Part shown: one piece after another, positions 60,238-64,000 of the stretch | Layout of the letters: each line of letters starts with the position of its first letter | How positions within the stretch are numbered: position 1 is the stretch's first letter | Program-made: the position numbers and the translations under genes | The notes under the pieces: generated by a model | What the model saw: only the letters and a program-made list of their open reading frames with translations | The model's database searches: none | What the model was told of the DNA's origin: nothing | Assembly: GCA_049889535.1 (NCBI GenBank) | Contig: JBMHDF010000006.1 | Coordinates: 1 to 64,000, forward strand | From: JAYQKL01 sp049889535 | GTDB taxonomy: Bacteria > Pseudomonadota > Alphaproteobacteria > RS24 | Reading direction: 5' to 3' | DNA length: 64,000 nucleotides

Positions 60238-61323
60238 ATGCAACAATTTCCGTTTAATGAAGACCATGCCATGATACGCGATGTTCTGCAGGGATGGCTG
60301 CGGGATTGGGACAATCATGGCCAGGCCCAGCACGGCATCGCGAAATCTGGCAATGCTTATGATGCGACGCTATGGAAGGCCTTTGCTTGTGAACAAGGCA
60401 TGGCGGGCATTTCAATTGCTGAAGAATATGGTGGCGCAGGTCTGGGCATGCTTGGACGAACTGTTGTGATGGAAGAGTTAGGCTATGTTCTCTTCCCCTC
60501 GCCTTTCTTTTCAACATGTGTGATTGCAGCGGATTTGATTAATTGCTTTGCAACAGATGAGCATAAAGCGAACTGTTTAAACCAGATTGCGGCGGGTGAA
60601 ACGATAATCAGCTTTGTTGATGCGCGCGCTTTATCTGCTCAGGATGACCTCACTGGCACGGTAGCAGGTGTTCTTGATGGACAAAATGCCGATAGCCTTC
60701 TTATCGCCACAACCAATAAGGCAAATGTGGCGCTACATTATATTAATGTATCAGCATCTGGTGTAACCATCAGCCCTCAGCAAACAATTGACCCATTGCG
60801 CGCCATGGCCGAAATCGAGTTTTCTGGCCTTGCGCTTAGTCAAGACACGCTTATCGGCACGGCAGACAGCGATATATTTCAACAGCAATTGGTCATTTCT
60901 TATGGCGCATTAGGGGCTGAGTCTGTTGGCGGCGCACAAAGATGCCTTGATATGACGCTAGAATATACAGACCAGCGTGTGCAATTTGACCGAAAAATAA
61001 GCAGTTTTCAGGCGGTAAAACATCGCTGTGCTGATATGTTTGTTGGTCTGGAGGCTTCACGCTCTGCGGCCTATTATGCAGCAGACACACAAAGCTTTGA
61101 GGAGCAATATGAAGCCAGCCTCATCGCGAAAGCTTATGCTTGTGAGGCCTATTTCAAGATTGCTGGCGACGCCATCCAGATGCATGGCGGCATTGGATTT
61201 ACTTGGGAATACCCATTGCATTATTTCTTTAAACGTGCACGAGCTAATAAAAGCCTGTTTCATTCGGTTGAAGCCAGCTATGACGCGATAGCGACACTGC
61301 TTGAAAAAGGAGCCGCCTCATGA
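60238..61323 (+). CDS. Acyl-CoA dehydrogenase, FadE-type subunit
   Basis: About 361 residues: FPFNEDHAMIRDVLQGWLRDW, GMAGISIAEEYGGAGLGMLGRTVVMEELGYVLFPSPFF in pieces, a weakly conserved beta domain, TDQRVQFDRKISSFQAVKHRCADMF, and IQMHGGIGFTWEYPLHYFFKRARANKSLF in pieces. The TxGEN-type FAD loop of full ACADs is not seen, so it is probably a non-catalytic or partner subunit. Start is uncertain: ATG at 60238 is used; ATG at 60226 would overlap the SDR stop. It overlaps the next ACAD gene by four bases, pointing to a second heteromeric pair. Confidence 0.82.
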   Translation: MQQFPFNEDHAMIRDVLQGWLRDWDNHGQAQHGIAKSGNAYDATLWKAFACEQGMAGISIAEEYGGAGLGMLGRTVVMEELGYVLFPSPFFSTCVIAADLINCFATDEHKANCLNQIAAGETIISFVDARALSAQDDLTGTVAGVLDGQNADSLLIATTNKANVALHYINVSASGVTISPQQTIDPLRAMAEIEFSGLALSQDTLIGTADSDIFQQQLVISYGALGAESVGGAQRCLDMTLEYTDQRVQFDRKISSFQAVKHRCADMFVGLEASRSAAYYAADTQSFEEQYEASLIAKAYACEAYFKIAGDAIQMHGGIGFTWEYPLHYFFKRARANKSLFHSVEASYDAIATLLEKGAAS

Positions 61324-62465
61324 CAATTCGGGAAGAAATTAATGATTGGTTGCTGGAAAATCTTTCTGGTGAATATGAAAAAGTGCGCTGGCGGGGCTGT
61401 CCGGGTGATGAAGATGCCTATCCTGAACTTCGCAAGCAATGGGAGAAAAAGCTCGGCGAAGCTGGTTTTATCGGTTTATCATGGCCAGAAGAATATGGTG
61501 GACGCAATTTAGGGTTGATGGATATTGTGGCCTATAATGAAGAATATGCCCGCCATGGAGGGCCAGGACGCTCAGGCCATATTGGTGAAACTTTGGTTGC
61601 CCCAACTATAATTGCATTTGGCACGGAAGAGCAAAAACAACGCTTTTTACCGGGCATTCGTGAAGGCCGTGAATTTTGGTGTCAGGGGTATTCTGAGCCC
61701 AATGCAGGCTCAGACCTTTCAAACCTCAAGACCAAAGCCGAATTCATCGACGGAGAATGGGTGTTAAATGGCCAGAAAATATGGACATCTCTCGCCCATG
61801 AGTCAGATTGGGTTTTTGTCGTCGCGCGTGCAGAAGAAGGCTCTAAAGGACGCAATGGGCTGGTGTTTCTTCTCGTGCCACTTGATCAGGAAGGTATCGA
61901 AATCCGGCCAATCCACCAAATAAGTGGCGATGCCGAGTTTAATGAAGTTTATTTCACCAATGCCAAAACAGCGGCCAATAATATTATTGGTGAGGTTGGT
62001 GAGGGGTGGAAAATTGCTATGGCTCTACTGGCTTTTGAGCGCGGCACCTCCACGCTTGGTCAGCAAATGCTTTTCCGCACCGAATTGGATATGATTATCT
62101 CTATCGCAGTTAAAAATGGCGCTATGCAAAATGACCTTATTCGTCAGCGTATCGCTAAGGCGCATGCTGGTTTAAAGGTTATGCGCTATAATGCGCTGCG
62201 CATGCTCAATGGCACTGAAAATGGTACGGTCAATAAAGAAGGTTATATTGCCAAAATTTATTGGGCCACATGGCATCGCGATTTGGGGGAACTCGCGATG
62301 GATGTTTTGGGCGATGAAGCCGAATTTATTGATGAAGAAATGAACCGCATGCAAAAACTGTTTTTATATTCACGCGCGGACACAATTTATGCAGGCACCA
62401 ATCAAATTCAACGCAATTTAATTGCCGAGCGCGCACTTAGCATGCCAAAAGAACCAAGAGGGTAA
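61320..62465 (+). CDS. fadE30: Acyl-CoA dehydrogenase resembling FadE30
   Basis: A 381-residue acyl-CoA dehydrogenase: DWLLENLSGEYEKVRWRG, GLSWPEEYGGRNLGLMDIVAYNEEYAR, WCQGYSEPNAGSDLSNLKTKA, NGQKIWTSLAHESDWVFVVAR, QISGDAEFNEVYF, ERGTSTLGQQ, HRDLGELAMDVLG and LFLYSRADTIYAGTNQIQRNLIAERAL. These agree with my recollection of FadE30 (Rv3560c), which makes the double bond in 5-OH-HIP-CoA propionyl side chain. Glu to Ala in the YEGT motif is like other steroid ACADs. Coupled to the preceding ACAD gene by ATGA. Confidence 0.85.
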   Translation: MTIREEINDWLLENLSGEYEKVRWRGCPGDEDAYPELRKQWEKKLGEAGFIGLSWPEEYGGRNLGLMDIVAYNEEYARHGGPGRSGHIGETLVAPTIIAFGTEEQKQRFLPGIREGREFWCQGYSEPNAGSDLSNLKTKAEFIDGEWVLNGQKIWTSLAHESDWVFVVARAEEGSKGRNGLVFLLVPLDQEGIEIRPIHQISGDAEFNEVYFTNAKTAANNIIGEVGEGWKIAMALLAFERGTSTLGQQMLFRTELDMIISIAVKNGAMQNDLIRQRIAKAHAGLKVMRYNALRMLNGTENGTVNKEGYIAKIYWATWHRDLGELAMDVLGDEAEFIDEEMNRMQKLFLYSRADTIYAGTNQIQRNLIAERALSMPKEPRG

Positions 62466-62466
62466 A

Positions 62467-63255
62467 ATGGCTGACTTAAAACAAATTCCTGATTATGTTC
62501 CAGGTCACAATCTACTTGCCGGTAAAAATGTTGTTATTACGGCGGCGGCTGGTACGGGCATTGGTTACGCTGCCGCCAAGCGCGCGCTGGAAGAAGGCGC
62601 GAATGTGTTGATTTCCGATATTCATGAAGGGCGCTTAACCGACGCGGTTGACAGGCTAAAAGAAGAAACTGGCACCCAACCACATATGGCGCTGTGCAAT
62701 GTCACGCAACAAGAAGATGTGGACCGTCTCTTTGCGGCGGCGAGTGAGGCTTTTGAAAAAATTGATATTGTTATCAATAATGCTGGGCTTGGCGGCACTG
62801 CCGATTTGATTGATATGAAAGATGAAGAATGGGCAATTGTTCTTGATGTCACTTTGAATGGTTGCTTTCGCATTAATCGCGCCGCGATGCAGCATATGAA
62901 AGAAAATAGCGGGGGTGTTATCGTTAATAATGCATCTGTTCTGGGCTGGCGTGCGCAAAAAGGACAATCTCATTATGCCGCAGCAAAAGCAGGCGTTATG
63001 GCTCTCACTCGTTGTGCGGCACTTGAAGGTGCAGAATTTGGGGTGCGGGTTAATGCTGTTGCGCCGTCGCTTGCAATGCATCCTTTTTTACATAAAGTTA
63101 CCTCTAAGGAATTGCTTGCTGAACTGGAGGCGAAAGAAGCCTATGGGCGCGGTAGTGAGGTTTGGGAACAAGCGAATATTATGATGTTTCTTGCCAGTGA
63201 TTATTCATCCTATCTAACAGGTGAAGTTATTTCATCATCAAGCCAACGCGCTTAA
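62467..63255 (+). CDS. Short-chain dehydrogenase/reductase (Rv3549c-like)
   Basis: A 262-residue SDR: VVITAAAGTGIGYAAAKRALEEGANVLISDI (Asp, NAD(H)), IDIVINNAGLGG, NNASVLGWRAQKGQSHYAAAKAG with YxxxK, RVNAVAPSLAMHPFL and a C-terminal YSSYLTGEVISSSSQRA. TGxGIG replaces the usual TGxxxGIG first Gly context (AAAGTGIG). The terminus resembles Rv3549c of the mycobacterial steroid locus. Starts two bases after fadE30. Confidence 0.82.
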   Translation: MADLKQIPDYVPGHNLLAGKNVVITAAAGTGIGYAAAKRALEEGANVLISDIHEGRLTDAVDRLKEETGTQPHMALCNVTQQEDVDRLFAAASEAFEKIDIVINNAGLGGTADLIDMKDEEWAIVLDVTLNGCFRINRAAMQHMKENSGGVIVNNASVLGWRAQKGQSHYAAAKAGVMALTRCAALEGAEFGVRVNAVAPSLAMHPFLHKVTSKELLAELEAKEAYGRGSEVWEQANIMMFLASDYSSYLTGEVISSSSQRA

Positions 63256-63272
63256 GTATAAAGGAAAAAACC

Positions 63273-63725
63273 ATGAAAATGTTCAAATCACCAACAGATT
63301 TAATGGGATTAGAAGGCACCCAAGTTGGCCCAACTGACTGGATGGAAGTCACACAAGACCGCGTGAATTTATTCGCCGACGCCACTGAAGATCATCAATG
63401 GATACATGTTGATCCTGAAAAAGCGGCAAGCGGTCCTTTTGGTGCCACCATTGCACATGGTTATTTAACACTCTCTTTGGCCTCAAAATTTATGCCTGAA
63501 ATGATAGGTTTTGAACAAATTTCTATGGGCGTTAATTACGGTATTGGCAAAGCGCGGTTTCCAAATGCTGTTAAAGTTGGGGCAAAAATTCGCGCAAGTG
63601 GTGAATTTGTTTCCATCGAAGAGGTTAAAGGCGGTGTACAATCTGTATTGCGGGTCACTGTAGAAATTGAAGGTGAAGAAAAACCTGCCTGTATCGTGGA
63701 AACCATCAGCCGATATTACCCCTGA
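63273..63725 (+). CDS. MaoC-like (R)-specific enoyl-CoA hydratase
   Basis: A 150-residue hotdog hydratase. The hydratase-2 motif is in FADATEDHQWIHVDPEKAASGPFGATIAHGYLTLSL in pieces, giving catalytic Asp and His. FPNAVKVGAKIRASGEF is the usual second strand. It is near-identical in length to HtdZ/Rv0130-type proteins. It would hydrate a trans-2-enoyl-CoA made by one of the ACADs. Last clear gene of the hsaA run, 17 bases after the SDR. Confidence 0.88.
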   Translation: MKMFKSPTDLMGLEGTQVGPTDWMEVTQDRVNLFADATEDHQWIHVDPEKAASGPFGATIAHGYLTLSLASKFMPEMIGFEQISMGVNYGIGKARFPNAVKVGAKIRASGEFVSIEEVKGGVQSVLRVTVEIEGEEKPACIVETISRYYP

Positions 63726-63727
63726 TT

Positions 63728-63747
63728 AAGGCGGTCAAATGTTGACG
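63728..63747 (+). other. Hairpin after the MaoC gene
   Basis: GGCGGTCAA and TTGACGCC can pair with one bulged G and a three-base loop, just past the MaoC stop. No T-run follows, so it is at best a weak rho-independent terminator or a transcript-end stabiliser. Confidence 0.3.
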
Positions 63748-63793
63748 CCCCTGCCCTGAAATGCGACTATAAAGCCCTATCAGGGGGGGGCTC

Positions 63794-64000
63794 ATGCGCT
63801 TATTAAAATCAAAAACAAACATACTTGCTCTTATTCTAATAATTATAGGCATATTAGCTTATATGAACCATGCTATCGGCACGGGGCGTTGGGGTGAAGA
63901 GCGTGGCGCAGGAGAGATTATCGGCCAAGCTGTGCCAAATGATATTGTGTTGGCCAAAATTGAGGCTGATAAATCTGTAGCGCCGGCTGGCAAAAATAAG
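63794..64000 (+). CDS. Unknown membrane-anchored protein, N-terminal part
   Basis: An open frame of 69 codons runs off the right edge. It begins MRLLKSKTNILALILIIIG, a membrane helix of about 17 residues (signal anchor or uncleaved signal), followed by a hydrophilic segment with GRWGEERGAGEIIGQAVP. A run of eight G (63783-63790) three bases before the ATG serves as ribosome binding site. I do not recognise the family from this part. Confidence 0.6.
   Translation, partial: MRLLKSKTNILALILIIIGILAYMNHAIGTGRWGEERGAGEIIGQAVPNDIVLAKIEADKSVAPAGKNK

Noticed and set aside
1..64000. CRISPR arrays, insertion sequences, prophage or integrase genes
   Set aside because: I saw no repeated spacer arrays, transposase or integrase frames, or terminal inverted repeats in the window.

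Overview
The window reads as a chromosomal segment of a moderately AT-rich alphaproteobacterium. The evidence is gene order: gyrA-coaD-cyclophilin-queA-tgt, divergent ssb/uvrA with an alphaproteobacterial GTTC-N7-GTTC SOS box, and the long minus-strand cell-envelope and replication block dgt-argS-SPOR-nagZ-scpA-scpB-tatABC-serS-pcm-nlpD-yajC-secD-secF. Marine, SAR116-like affiliation is only a guess from the overall look; no 16S gene is present. Nearly all of the window is coding. No stretch over 300 bases lacks a gene; the longest gaps are about 165-220 bases (gyrA/ssb, ssb/uvrA, 713-881 and 38581-38744).

Region by region. 1-1.3 kb: the N-terminal part of a membrane-anchored formylglycine-generating-enzyme-like protein (cut by the window edge), tRNA-Lys and a MAPEG protein. 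1.3-8.3 kb: tgt, queA, a periplasmic cyclophilin, coaD, gyrA and ssb, all minus. 8.5-12.9 kb: uvrA and trmFO, plus. 12.9-29.1 kb: housekeeping genes on the minus strand. 29.1-36.9 kb: accessory minus-strand genes (nitronate monooxygenase, SRPBCC, two SDRs, SnoaL-like, DUF1214-like, thioesterase, Fe-alcohol dehydrogenase) and one plus-strand sulfotransferase. 36.9-46.9 kb: KstD-like flavoprotein, SDRs, MFS transporter, amidohydrolase lipoprotein, flavin reductase-MarR fusion, SnoaL-like, Old Yellow Enzyme and ipdF-like SDR. 47.0-63.7 kb: one compact plus-strand set, fadD3-like, then hsaA-hsaD-hsaC-ipdA-ipdB-enoyl-CoA hydratase-ipdC-echA20-ACAD-ACAD-fadA6-SDR-ACAD-fadE30-SDR-MaoC. The window ends inside an unknown membrane-anchored protein.

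The main result is that 36.9-63.7 kb looks like a steroid-nucleus catabolic cluster. It has the parts of the 9,10-seco pathway known from Mycobacterium tuberculosis and Comamonas: ring A hydroxylation (HsaA with a flavin reductase), extradiol cleavage (HsaC), hydrolysis of the cleavage product (HsaD), CoA activation of the C/D-ring propionate (FadD3), then IpdF, FadE30, EchA20, IpdAB, IpdC, heteromeric acyl-CoA dehydrogenases and a FadA6-like thiolase. KshAB, HsaEFG and side-chain genes are not in the window. Three promoters in this cluster (flavin reductase, SnoaL-OYE, hsaA operon) share an AATGCGTRA element placed 9-11 bases before the -10 box; two of them carry it as an inverted repeat with exactly 16 bases between the arms. 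This points to one unidentified regulator. The flavin reductase is fused to a MarR-like domain, as in the effector-controlled reductase of p-hydroxyphenylacetate hydroxylase, which suggests control of the oxygenase by substrate.
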